DNA of 12,500 bases. Source: Blautia hansenii DSM 20583. GTDB taxonomy: Bacteria; Bacillota; Clostridia; Lachnospirales; Lachnospiraceae. The stretch covers positions 1-12,500 of the forward strand of contig NZ_CP022413.2 in NCBI RefSeq assembly GCF_002222595.2, written 5' to 3'. Position numbers and translations under genes: made by a program. Below are positions 1 to 9,201 of this stretch, piece by piece. The notes under the pieces were generated by a model. It saw nothing but the letters and a program-made list of their open reading frames with translations, searched no databases and was not told the origin of the DNA. Within the stretch, counting starts at the first letter, position 1, and every line of letters starts with the position of its first letter.

Positions 1-1371
1 ATGAAAATGCACATAATACAGGAAAAATGGTCAGATATCTTAAATATGATTAAAATTGAACATGATGTGTCTGATGTTTCCTTCAATGCGTGGCTTGAAC
101 CTTTAGAGGTTTATAAAGTAGAGGGAAATGTTGTGACAATTATTGTTACAAACGGGAGCATGGCGTTAGATTATATCAATAAGAAATACCTTCTCCCCTT
201 AAAGGTCTCCATTGCAGAGACCATCGGGCAGGATTTTGAGATTTCTCTTGTTCTTCCGGAAGATATTAAGGAAGAATTTAAAGAACCTCCGACAGCAGCG
301 CCCGTAAGCTTAAACGAAAATATTGAAAAAGCCAATTTAAATCCACGCTATACTTTTGACACTTTTGTCGTGGGAAATAACAACAAAATGGCACATGCCG
401 CATCCTTGGCAGTTGCCGAGTCTCCGGGAGAAGCCTATAATCCGCTGTTTATCTACGGTGGTGTAGGTCTTGGAAAAACCCACTTAATGCACTCCATTGC
501 ACATTTTGTATTACAGAAAAATCCAAGTGCAAAAGTTTTATATGTAACAAGTGAATATTTTACAAACGAATTGATTGACTCTATTCGTAACGGTAATAAT
601 ACCACTATGTCCAAATTTCGTGAAAAATATCGCAACATTGACGTTCTGTTAATTGATGATATTCAGTTTATTATAGGAAAAGAGTCTACACAGGAAGAAT
701 TTTTCCATACCTTTAATGCCCTTCACGGAGCGAAAAAACAGATTGTTATTTCATCTGATAAACCGCCAAAGGATATGGAAATTCTGGAAGACCGCCTTCG
801 TTCTCGTTTTGAATGGGGCTTAATTGTCGATATTTCTTCTCCTGATTATGAAACTAGAATGGCAATTCTTCGTAAAAAGGAAGAACTGGACGGTTACAAA
901 ATTGATGACGAGGTCATTGAATACATTGCCAAAAACGTAAAATCAAATATTCGTGAGCTGGAAGGTTCTCTCAATAAAATTATGGCTTACGCCAACCTTG
1001 AGAAAAGTGAAATTAATCTGGCTTTAGCCGAAAAAGTATTAAAAGATATTATTTCTCCTAATCAGAAGCGCATTATCACACCGGAGCTTATTATTGAAGT
1101 CGTTGCAGAACACTTTGATTTGCAGCCTTCAGACTTAACCGGTAATAAAAGAAATGCAAAAATTGTATTTCCAAGACAGATTGTCATGTATTTATGCCGC
1201 AGTATGACAGAAGTAACCTTAAAAAATATCGGCAAAGTCTTAGGAGGCAGGGACCACACCACCATTATGAACGGAATTGATAAAATCGAAGCTGAATTAA
1301 ACGGTTCAAACGCTGCTCCTACACAGGAAATTATTGATATTTTAAAGAAGAAAATAAATCCGTCAAAATAG
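1..1371 (+). CDS. dnaA: Chromosomal replication initiator protein DnaA
   Basis: DnaA is the AAA+ ATPase that binds DnaA boxes at oriC, melts the origin and helps load the replicative helicase. The 456-aa product has all four domains. An N-terminal interaction domain spans about residues 1-85 and a short linker about 86-112. The AAA+ core carries Walker A GGVGLGKT (153-160), Walker B LLIDD (216-220) and the DRLRSRF arginine-finger region (264-270). The C-terminal DNA-binding domain carries PRQIVMYLCR (391-400) and the GGRDHTT signature (415-421). Length is normal for the family. The window begins on this ATG, so its Shine-Dalgarno site and promoter cannot be seen; a second ATG at 7 is possible, but either start leaves the domains intact. 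It sits directly upstream of the DnaA-box-rich gap and dnaN, which fixes the identity. Confidence 0.98.
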   Translation: MKMHIIQEKWSDILNMIKIEHDVSDVSFNAWLEPLEVYKVEGNVVTIIVTNGSMALDYINKKYLLPLKVSIAETIGQDFEISLVLPEDIKEEFKEPPTAAPVSLNENIEKANLNPRYTFDTFVVGNNNKMAHAASLAVAESPGEAYNPLFIYGGVGLGKTHLMHSIAHFVLQKNPSAKVLYVTSEYFTNELIDSIRNGNNTTMSKFREKYRNIDVLLIDDIQFIIGKESTQEEFFHTFNALHGAKKQIVISSDKPPKDMEILEDRLRSRFEWGLIVDISSPDYETRMAILRKKEELDGYKIDDEVIEYIAKNVKSNIRELEGSLNKIMAYANLEKSEINLALAEKVLKDIISPNQKRIITPELIIEVVAEHFDLQPSDLTGNKRNAKIVFPRQIVMYLCRSMTEVTLKNIGKVLGGRDHTTIMNGIDKIEAELNGSNAAPTQEIIDILKKKINPSK

Positions 1372-1379
1372 AATAATTT

Positions 1380-1516
1380 TTATCCACACCAACAGGTGTA
1401 TATGATGTGAATTACGTGTGGAAAACCTTTTTTGATATTTTTGCGGTTTTTAACCCACATTTTTATCAACAGGTCTTACACTTGAATTTCAACCTTAACC
1501 CACAAAGTTATCCATA
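1380..1516. promoter_or_regulatory. DnaA box cluster, left part of oriC
   Basis: One perfect box, TTATCCACA, is at 1380-1388 on the + strand. Single-mismatch boxes follow: TAATTCACA (1406-1414, -), TTTTCCACA (1417-1425, -), TTATCAACA (1463-1471, +) and TTATCCATA (1508-1516, +). Boxes face both ways, as is usual for a DnaA loading cluster. An 11-bp inverted repeat TTGAA-T-TTCAA at 1482-1492 lies between them, with no assigned role. Which weak boxes are occupied cannot be told from sequence. Confidence 0.85.
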
Positions 1517-1550
1517 CACTTAAAGCCCGTATTTTCTAGGGTTAAATGAG

Positions 1551-1567
1551 TTATTCACATATTCACA
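1551..1567 (+). promoter_or_regulatory. Tandem DnaA boxes next to the unwinding element
   Basis: The octamer TATTCACA is repeated head to tail with no spacer, at 1552-1559 and 1560-1567. This gives a perfect box TTATTCACA (1551-1559) and a single-mismatch box ATATTCACA (1559-1567) in the same orientation, both pointing at the AT-rich tract. In B. subtilis, same-facing boxes beside the unwinding element anchor the DnaA filament that spreads onto single-stranded DNA. The arrangement is seen directly; the role is inferred from that model. Confidence 0.85.
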
Positions 1568-1618
1568 GCCCCTACGGCGGTTACTACGAATTTTTTATTC
1601 TTTTATATTTTTATTTAA
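1568..1618 (+). other. Candidate origin unwinding element: GC block, DnaA-trio-like triplets and AT-rich tract
   Basis: Directly after the tandem DnaA boxes comes a GC-rich block (1568-1580), then the triplets TTA, CTA, CGA (1581-1589), then an AT tract from 1589 to 1618 with one C (1600) in 30 nt. In the basal origin unwinding system described in B. subtilis, DnaA boxes are followed by a GC-rich stretch and then DnaA-trios, read 5'-CTA on this strand and 3'-GAT on the other. Order, orientation and spacing fit. Only one of the three triplets is the ideal CTA, so the trio call is tentative; the AT-rich duplex-unwinding tract is firmer. Confidence 0.7.
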
Positions 1619-1639
1619 CCACCTCACACAGAAAGGAAG

Positions 1640-1648
1640 TTATTCACA
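1640..1648 (+). promoter_or_regulatory. DnaA box inside the dnaN translation leader
   Basis: A perfect TTATTCACA lies between the dnaN Shine-Dalgarno sequence AAAGGA (1632-1637) and its ATG at 1651. It fills most of an unusually long 13-nt spacer. Any transcript of dnaN starting upstream must cross this box, so bound DnaA could interfere with dnaN transcription, or the box may simply belong to oriC. The sequence alone does not decide between these. Confidence 0.75.
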
Positions 1649-1650
1649 CT

Positions 1651-2763
1651 ATGAAATTAGTTTGCCCAAAATCTGAACTTCAAAAAAGTGTCAGTATTGT
1701 CATGAAAGCCGTTCCAGGCAAAACAACAATGCCTATTTTAGAATGTATTTTAATCGATGCTTCAACAAATGATATTAAATTTACATCCAATGATATGGAA
1801 TTAGGTATCGAAACCCGTGTTCAGGGACTGGTTCTTGAAAAAGGTATCATTGCTTTGGATGCAAAAATCTTTTCAGAAATTGTCCGTAAGCTTCCGGATA
1901 ATGATGTTACCATTGAAACAGATGAAAAATTAAATGCTACTATTACCTGTGAAAAAGCAAAATTTAATATTCCCGGTAAATCAGGTGAAGATTTTTCCTA
2001 TTTGCCTTTAATAGAAAAAAATGATTGCATACGGGTTTCACAGTTTACTTTAAAAGAAATTATTCGTCAGACGATTTTCTCTATTGCTGTAAATGAGAAT
2101 AATAAATTGATGACAGGAGAACTTTTCCAGATAGAAAACAACATGTTAAGAGTGATTTCTCTTGACGGACACCGTATTTCTATCAGAAAAATCGGATTAA
2201 AAGAAAACTGCGAAGACCGTAAAGTTGTTGTTCCGGGAAAAACATTAAATGAAATCAGCAAAATTTTATCCGGTGAGCTGGAAGATATGGTTGAAATTTA
2301 TCTTTCTGCAAATCATATTTTATTTGAATTTGATGATACAAAAGTAGTTTCCCGCTTAATCGAAGGGGAATACTTTAAGATTGACCAGATGCTTTCCAGT
2401 GATTATGAAACAAAAGTTAAGATTAACAAGAAAGAATTTTTAGATTGTATTGACAGAGCAACACTTCTTGTAAAAGAGGGAGATAAAAAACCGATTATTA
2501 TCAATATCCAGAACGGACAGATGGAGCTTCGCATTGACTCCCAGATTGGTTCTATGAAAGAGGATATTGATATTGAAAAAGAGGGAAAAGACATTATGAT
2601 CGGCTTTAATCCAAAGTTTTTAATTGATGCCCTCAAGGTAATTGATGATGAAGAAGTCAGCATTTATCTCATGAATGCCAAAGCTCCATGCTTTATCCGT
2701 GATGATAATCAGCAGTATATTTATCTGATTTTGCCTGTAAACTTTAACGCTGTCAGCAGATAA
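1651..2763 (+). CDS. dnaN: DNA polymerase III beta subunit (sliding clamp)
   Basis: DnaN forms the ring-shaped clamp that tethers the replicative polymerase and binds many repair partners. The 370-aa product opens with MKLVCPKSELQKSV and PGKTTMPILECILIDA, the usual clamp N-terminus. It ends in FNPKFLIDAL and YLILPV, which form the partner-binding pocket region of domain III. The reading frame is open back to an ATG at 1546, but those 35 extra residues would be encoded by the oriC boxes and the unwinding element and match no clamp. The start at 1651 gives the family's normal length and N-terminus. Its ribosome-binding site AAAGGA (1632-1637) is 13 nt upstream, longer than usual. It is 11 nt upstream of yaaA and probably co-transcribed with it. 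Confidence 0.97.
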   Translation: MKLVCPKSELQKSVSIVMKAVPGKTTMPILECILIDASTNDIKFTSNDMELGIETRVQGLVLEKGIIALDAKIFSEIVRKLPDNDVTIETDEKLNATITCEKAKFNIPGKSGEDFSYLPLIEKNDCIRVSQFTLKEIIRQTIFSIAVNENNKLMTGELFQIENNMLRVISLDGHRISIRKIGLKENCEDRKVVVPGKTLNEISKILSGELEDMVEIYLSANHILFEFDDTKVVSRLIEGEYFKIDQMLSSDYETKVKINKKEFLDCIDRATLLVKEGDKKPIIINIQNGQMELRIDSQIGSMKEDIDIEKEGKDIMIGFNPKFLIDALKVIDDEEVSIYLMNAKAPCFIRDDNQQYIYLILPVNFNAVSR

Positions 2764-2774
2764 AAGGAGAAAAA

Positions 2775-2984
2775 ATGGAAGTAATTAAGCTTAGAGATGA
2801 ATTTATAAAATTAGGTCAGGCTTTGAAAGCCGCAAATTTAGTGGAAGACGGTGTTGAAGCCAAATATGTTATTCAGGATGGCGAGGTTTTGGTAAACGGA
2901 GAGGTTGATACCAGACGTGGCCGCAAATTATATGATGGTGATGTGATTTCTTTTCACGGAGAAGAAATTAAAATTGTAAAATAG
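2775..2984 (+). CDS. yaaA: S4-domain RNA-binding protein, YaaA/RlbA family
   Basis: This 69-aa protein is almost entirely one S4 RNA-binding fold. It shows an N-terminal helix (IKLRDEFIKLGQALKAAN), then the core signature IQDGEVLVNGEVDTRRGRKL and YDGDVI, with a basic patch TRRGRK for RNA contact. Its place between dnaN and recF is typical of Firmicutes; the B. subtilis counterpart is yaaA (rlbA). Members of this small family are thought to act in ribosome assembly or 23S rRNA binding, but the exact role here is inferred. A strong AAGGAG (2764-2769) precedes the ATG by 5 nt, and only 8 nt separate it from recF, so translation is likely coupled. The name yaaA is also used for an unrelated peroxide-response protein in E. 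coli. Confidence 0.93.
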   Translation: MEVIKLRDEFIKLGQALKAANLVEDGVEAKYVIQDGEVLVNGEVDTRRGRKLYDGDVISFHGEEIKIVK

Positions 2985-2992
2985 GTGTATAC

Positions 2993-4078
2993 ATGTATAT
3001 CGAATCAATAGAACTTAAAAATTACAGAAATTACAACTCATTGGCGCTGGAATTTGATAAGGGAACCAATATTTTTTATGGGGATAATGCCCAAGGAAAG
3101 ACAAATATACTGGAAGCTGCATATTTATGCAGTACAACAAAATCCCACAGAGGGAGTAAGGACAGAGAGCTGATAAAGTTTGATGCGGATGAGGCGCATA
3201 TCCGTATGTTTGTCAATAAAGACGGTATATCCCGCAAAATTGATATGCACTTAAAGAAAAGTAAACCAAAAGGAATTGCCATTGACGGAATTCCTATCCG
3301 CAAAGCCAGTGAATTGTTTGGACTTTTAAATATTGTGTTTTTCTCTCCGGAGGACTTGAATATTATTAAAAACGGTCCGGGAGAGAGAAGGCGTTTTATG
3401 GATTTAGAGTTATGTCAATTAGACAAGCTTTATTTATCCAATCTTTCCAGTTATAATCATGTTCTGAACCAGAGAAATAAGCTGCTAAAGGATATTGCTT
3501 TTCAGGAGTCTTTAAAAGATACGCTGGAAATCTGGGATGAGCAGTTTGTACAATATGGCAGGGAGATTATTGAAACCCGCCGCAGGTTTATTGATGAGAT
3601 AAATGGTATTATGGAGAAGATACATAGCAGTATCACCGGAAACCGTGAAAAAATAGAGCTGGTTTATGAGCCTAGCGTACCCGATGAGAATTTTTATCAG
3701 GAGCTTTCCAAAAACAGGGAAAAGGACTGTCGCTTTAAACAGACTTCCGTAGGACCGCACAGAGATGATTTCAGTGTGAAGGTCAACGGAATTGATATTC
3801 GCAGATACGGTTCTCAGGGGCAGCAGCGAACTGCTGCACTGTCTTTAAAGCTTTCGGAAATCTATATGGTGAAGAAGGTGATAAAGGATATGCCGGTTCT
3901 GCTTTTAGATGATGTTTTGTCAGAGCTTGACTCGAACAGGCAGAATTATCTCTTAAACAGCATCAGCCATGTGCAGACTATGATTACCTGTACAGGCTTG
4001 GATGATTTTATAGATAAAAGGTTTCATATCAACAAAATTTTTAAAGTAATAGACGGAGATGTATTTTGTCCTTCCTGA
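2993..4078 (+). CDS. recF: DNA replication and repair protein RecF
   Basis: RecF is an SMC-like ATPase that, with RecO and RecR, directs RecA onto single-stranded gaps and helps restart stalled forks. The 361-aa product carries Walker A GDNAQGKTN (30-38), the family motif SVGPHRDDF (252-260), the ABC-type signature YGSQGQQRT (272-280) and Walker B VLLLDDVLSELD (302-313). Length is normal. Between the ATPase lobes, about residues 140-245 form the usual charged helical arm region. The start at 2993 is supported by AGGTG (2983-2987), which overlaps the yaaA stop codon, 5 nt upstream. It is probably the third or later gene of the dnaN transcript. The remB/yaaB gene that follows recF in B. subtilis is absent. 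Confidence 0.97.
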   Translation: MYIESIELKNYRNYNSLALEFDKGTNIFYGDNAQGKTNILEAAYLCSTTKSHRGSKDRELIKFDADEAHIRMFVNKDGISRKIDMHLKKSKPKGIAIDGIPIRKASELFGLLNIVFFSPEDLNIIKNGPGERRRFMDLELCQLDKLYLSNLSSYNHVLNQRNKLLKDIAFQESLKDTLEIWDEQFVQYGREIIETRRRFIDEINGIMEKIHSSITGNREKIELVYEPSVPDENFYQELSKNREKDCRFKQTSVGPHRDDFSVKVNGIDIRRYGSQGQQRTAALSLKLSEIYMVKKVIKDMPVLLLDDVLSELDSNRQNYLLNSISHVQTMITCTGLDDFIDKRFHINKIFKVIDGDVFCPS

Positions 4079-6080
<2,002 letters not shown>

Positions 6081-6107
6081 TAACCCTGCATGATAAGGAG
6101 AAGCTAA

Positions 6108-8594
6108 ATGGAAGAAAATGTATTTGATAAAATTCAGGAAGTGGACTTACAGAAAAAGATGGAGGAGTCTTATATAGAGTATGCCATGAGCGTAATTGCT
6201 TCACGAGCCCTTCCTGATGTAAGAGACGGGTTAAAGCCTGTTCAAAGAAGAATTCTTTACTCCATGATTGAGCTGAACAACGGGCCGGATAAGCCTCATA
6301 GAAAATGTGCCCGTATCGTAGGTGATACCATGGGTAAATATCATCCTCACGGTGACAGCTCTATTTATGGTGCGTTAGTAAATATGGCACAGGACTGGTC
6401 TACCCGCTATCCGTTGGTAGACGGTCACGGAAACTTCGGTTCTGTGGATGGAGACGGCGCTGCTGCCATGCGTTACACAGAGGCACGTTTAAGTAAAATT
6501 TCCATGGAAATGCTGGCGGACATCAATAAAAATACCATTGATTTCGCACCGAACTTTGACGGAACGGAAAAAGAGCCTACGGTTCTTCCATCCAGATACC
6601 CAAACCTTCTGGTAAACGGAACTTCCGGTATTGCCGTTGGTATGGCAACCAATATTCCTCCGCACAATCTGAGAGAAATTGTCAATGCAGTTGTGAAAAT
6701 CATTGACAATCAGATTGAGGAGCAGAGAGAAACTACCATTGACGAGCTGCTGTCCATTGTAAAAGGACCGGATTTTCCAACGGGAGCAACCATTTTAGGG
6801 ACAAGGGGAATTGAAGAAGCGTACCGTACAGGACGAGGTAAAATCAGAGTACGTGCAGTGACGGATATTGAGACGCTTCCAAACGGAAAGAGTCAGATTA
6901 TCGTTACAGAGCTGCCATATATGGTAAATAAAGCCAGACTTATTGAAAAGATTGCCGAACTGGTAAGAGATAAGAAAATTGATGGAATTACAGATATCAG
7001 CGACCATTCCAACAGAGAAGGTATGCGTATTTGTATTACTTTAAGACGAGATGCAAATGCAAATGTTATCTTAAACCGTCTGTATAAGCACACACAGATG
7101 CAGGATACTTTTGGCGTTATTATGCTGGCGCTGGTAGGCAATACACCAAAGGTCATGAGTCTTCTGGAAATGCTGGAGCATTATCTGGCACATCAGGAAG
7201 AGGTTGTGACAAGAAGGACACAGTATGACTTAAATAAGGCAGAAGCCAGAGCGCATATTGTATCAGGACTCCTAAAAGCATTAGATGTAATTGACCAGAT
7301 TATTAAAATTATCAGAAGCTCAAAGACAAGACAGGAAGCAAAGGAAACTTTAATGGATACCTTTGATTTCTCAGAAGTACAGGCTCAGGAAATTGTAAAC
7401 ATGCGTCTGTATCAGCTTACCGGAATGGAGAGAGAACGTCTGGAAAAAGAATTTCAGGAGCTGGAAATCAAAATCAGAGAATTAAAAGCAATTCTTTCAG
7501 ACAGAAACCTGCTTCTTCGTGTTATCAGACAGGAAATTCTGGCGATTGCGGAGAAATACGGAGATGACAGAAGAACAGCCATTGGATATGATGAATTTGA
7601 TATTTCCATGGAAGATTTAATTCCGAAGGAAAATACAGTCATTGCCATGACAAAGCTGGGTTACATAAAGAGAATGACCGTAGATAACTTCCGCAGCCAG
7701 AACCGTGGTGGAAAAGGAATTAAGGGTATGTCTACCATTGATGACGATTACATCGAGGAACTTTTAATGACAACAACCCACCACTACCTCATGTTCTTTA
7801 CCAGTGCAGGTCGTGTATACAGAATTAAGGCTTATGAAATTCCGGAGGCAAGCCGTACAGCAAGGGGAACAGCCATTATCAATCTGCTTCAGCTTCAGCC
7901 GGAAGAAAAGATTACAGCCGTAATTCCAATCAATGAGTTTAAAAAGGGCAATTATCTGTTCATGGCAACAAAGAACGGTCTGGTGAAAAAGACACCGATT
8001 GAAGACTATGAAAACGTGAGAAAAACAGGTCTTGCAGCCATTGCTTTAAGGGAAGATGATGAGCTGATTGAGGTTAAATTTACAGATAACAAGAAAGATA
8101 TTATTCTGGTTACAAAATTCGGACAGTGTATTCGTTTTAATGAGACTGACGTAAGAAGCACCGGTAGAGTTTCTATGGGAGTAAGAGGCATCAATCTTCT
8201 GGAAGAGGATGAGGTTATCGGCATGCAGCTTACCTGTCAGGGCGATTATCTGTTGATTGTATCTGAGAAGGGACTTGGAAAGAGAACATCCATCAGTGAA
8301 TTTACACGCCAAAACAGAGGAGGAAAAGGTGTAAAATGCTATAAGATTACAGAAAAAACAGGTAATGTAATCGGTGTAAAAGCAGTAAACAGCGAAAATG
8401 AAATTATGATGATTACAACAGAGGGAATTATCATTCGTCTGGAATGTGAAGGAATTTCCATTTTAGGCAGAATTACCTCCGGTGTAAAACTTATGGACTT
8501 AAAGGACGATATTACGGTTGCAAGTATTGCAAAGGTAAGAGAGAAAGAGGAAGAAATTTCTGAGAATACAGAGACAGAAGACCTCGCCGAGTAG
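6108..8594 (+). CDS. gyrA: DNA gyrase subunit A
   Basis: GyrA is the DNA-cleaving and rejoining subunit of gyrase. The 828-aa product has the winged-helix/tower core with catalytic Tyr123 in [10 protein letters not shown]. The quinolone region follows [12 protein letters not shown], where Ser84 and Gly88 equal Ser83 and Asp87 of E. coli. A coiled-coil arm spans about 360-490. The C-terminal DNA-wrapping propeller starts near 505. The diagnostic GyrA box QNRGGKG is at 531-537, which separates it from ParC, and an identical heptad recurs at 735-741. Residues 810-828 are an acidic tail. TAAGGAG (6094-6100) precedes the ATG by 7 nt, and gyrB is 27 nt upstream, giving a standard gyrBA operon. There is no terminator after it, so downstream genes are probably on the same transcript. 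Confidence 0.98.
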   Translation: MEENVFDKIQEVDLQKKMEESYIEYAMSVIASRALPDVRDGLKPVQRRILYSMIELNNGPDKPHRKCARIVGDTMGKYHPHGDSSIYGALVNMAQDWSTRYPLVDGHGNFGSVDGDGAAAMRYTEARLSKISMEMLADINKNTIDFAPNFDGTEKEPTVLPSRYPNLLVNGTSGIAVGMATNIPPHNLREIVNAVVKIIDNQIEEQRETTIDELLSIVKGPDFPTGATILGTRGIEEAYRTGRGKIRVRAVTDIETLPNGKSQIIVTELPYMVNKARLIEKIAELVRDKKIDGITDISDHSNREGMRICITLRRDANANVILNRLYKHTQMQDTFGVIMLALVGNTPKVMSLLEMLEHYLAHQEEVVTRRTQYDLNKAEARAHIVSGLLKALDVIDQIIKIIRSSKTRQEAKETLMDTFDFSEVQAQEIVNMRLYQLTGMERERLEKEFQELEIKIRELKAILSDRNLLLRVIRQEILAIAEKYGDDRRTAIGYDEFDISMEDLIPKENTVIAMTKLGYIKRMTVDNFRSQNRGGKGIKGMSTIDDDYIEELLMTTTHHYLMFFTSAGRVYRIKAYEIPEASRTARGTAIINLLQLQPEEKITAVIPINEFKKGNYLFMATKNGLVKKTPIEDYENVRKTGLAAIALREDDELIEVKFTDNKKDIILVTKFGQCIRFNETDVRSTGRVSMGVRGINLLEEDEVIGMQLTCQGDYLLIVSEKGLGKRTSISEFTRQNRGGKGVKCYKITEKTGNVIGVKAVNSENEIMMITTEGIIIRLECEGISILGRITSGVKLMDLKDDITVASIAKVREKEEEISENTETEDLAE

Positions 8595-8608
8595 GAGATA
8601 TGGGGAGC

Positions 8609-9190
8609 ATGAAGAATAAAAAAGGGATTATAATTTGTATGATTATGATTTCTATCCTGCTGCTGGGCGGGTGTGGCACAAAAATCAGCCACAAAAGCCC
8701 GGAAGCAGTGGTAAAATCCTTAATCAGCGCTTATCAAAATCAGGATGAGGAAGCTGTGAAAAAGGCTTTTGGTGTTAATCCGGATAAAAAGTGTGCCAAG
8801 GAGATTCAGAAGGAAATCGACTATAATATGGATTATTTTAAGGCACACGAAGCAGATAAAGTAGAGTTTAGAAAATCAAAATCTTTAGGAAAATTCGATA
8901 AATACGAATTGGTGTATGTGTGGTATGACTACAAGGTAAAAAAACAGAAGGAGACTTTGGAAGTACCGGCGATGTCCTTCTATTATGTGAAGAAGAAGGA
9001 TAAAAAATACTATGTTGTACCTGCAAAAGATGTAAACGAGAAAATGAGTGAAAACTCCAGAAAAGAATACAGCGAATTTATGAAGGGCGATGTTTATCAG
9101 GAATATGATAAAGCATACCAGACTTTTATCAGAAAAAATCCAAAATATGAGAACAGCCTGCAAAATAAATTTGAGGAAATAGTAAAATAG
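8609..9190 (+). CDS. Putative lipoprotein of unknown function
   Basis: I do not recognise a named family. The 193-aa product has a lysine-rich start (MKNKKG), a hydrophobic stretch and a lipobox LGGC, with the cysteine at residue 22, so it should be a lipid-anchored protein on the outer face of the membrane. The mature part starts with SPEAVVKSLISAYQNQDEEA, which resembles the first helix of small NTF2-like/DUF4878-type extracytoplasmic domains. The rest is rich in Lys, Glu and Tyr with likely beta strands (YELVYVWYDYKV, MSFYYVKKKDKKYYVV). An ATG at 8600 is in frame, but the AGGAG at 8593-8597 would be only 2 nt from it; the ATG at 8609 gives 11 nt. The gene begins 14 nt after gyrA, and the AGGAG overlaps the gyrA stop, so it probably shares that transcript. 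Confidence 0.8.
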   Translation: MKNKKGIIICMIMISILLLGGCGTKISHKSPEAVVKSLISAYQNQDEEAVKKAFGVNPDKKCAKEIQKEIDYNMDYFKAHEADKVEFRKSKSLGKFDKYELVYVWYDYKVKKQKETLEVPAMSFYYVKKKDKKYYVVPAKDVNEKMSENSRKEYSEFMKGDVYQEYDKAYQTFIRKNPKYENSLQNKFEEIVK

Positions 9191-9201
9191 CGGAGAGAAC
9201 A

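Larger units (their letters stand above)
1372..1650. other. oriC: Replication origin region (oriC), dnaA-dnaN intergenic part
   Basis: This 279-nt gap has no credible gene and is dense in matches to the DnaA box TTATNCACA. Three are perfect: 1380-1388, 1551-1559 and 1640-1648. Single-mismatch copies lie at 1406-1414 (-), 1417-1425 (-), 1463-1471, 1508-1516 and 1559-1567. The 10-mer TTAACCCACA occurs twice, at 1450-1459 and 1495-1504, and looks like a degenerate box. The order is a scattered box cluster, tandem boxes, a GC-rich block, triplets, then an AT-rich tract next to dnaN. This matches the dnaA-dnaN half of Firmicutes origins. A second box cluster upstream of dnaA, as in the bipartite origin of Bacillus subtilis, would lie outside this window. 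Confidence 0.92.

Noticed and set aside
1482..1492. TTGAA-T-TTCAA inverted repeat and TTGAAT as a possible -35.
   Set aside because: No -10 lies at a suitable distance, and short AT-rich palindromes are expected by chance.
1546..1650. In-frame N-terminal extension of dnaN from an ATG at 1546.
   Set aside because: The 35 added residues are encoded by DnaA boxes and the AT-rich unwinding tract, match no clamp protein, and the ATG at 1651 gives the canonical N-terminus.
8600..8608. Earlier ATG of the lipoprotein at 8600.
   Set aside because: The AGGAG at 8593-8597 is only 2 nt away, too close; the ATG at 8609 yields a standard signal peptide start.
8339..8692. 117-codon open frame on the - strand over the gyrA 3' end.
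   Set aside because: It overlaps the conserved GyrA propeller and the lipoprotein start and shows no protein family features.
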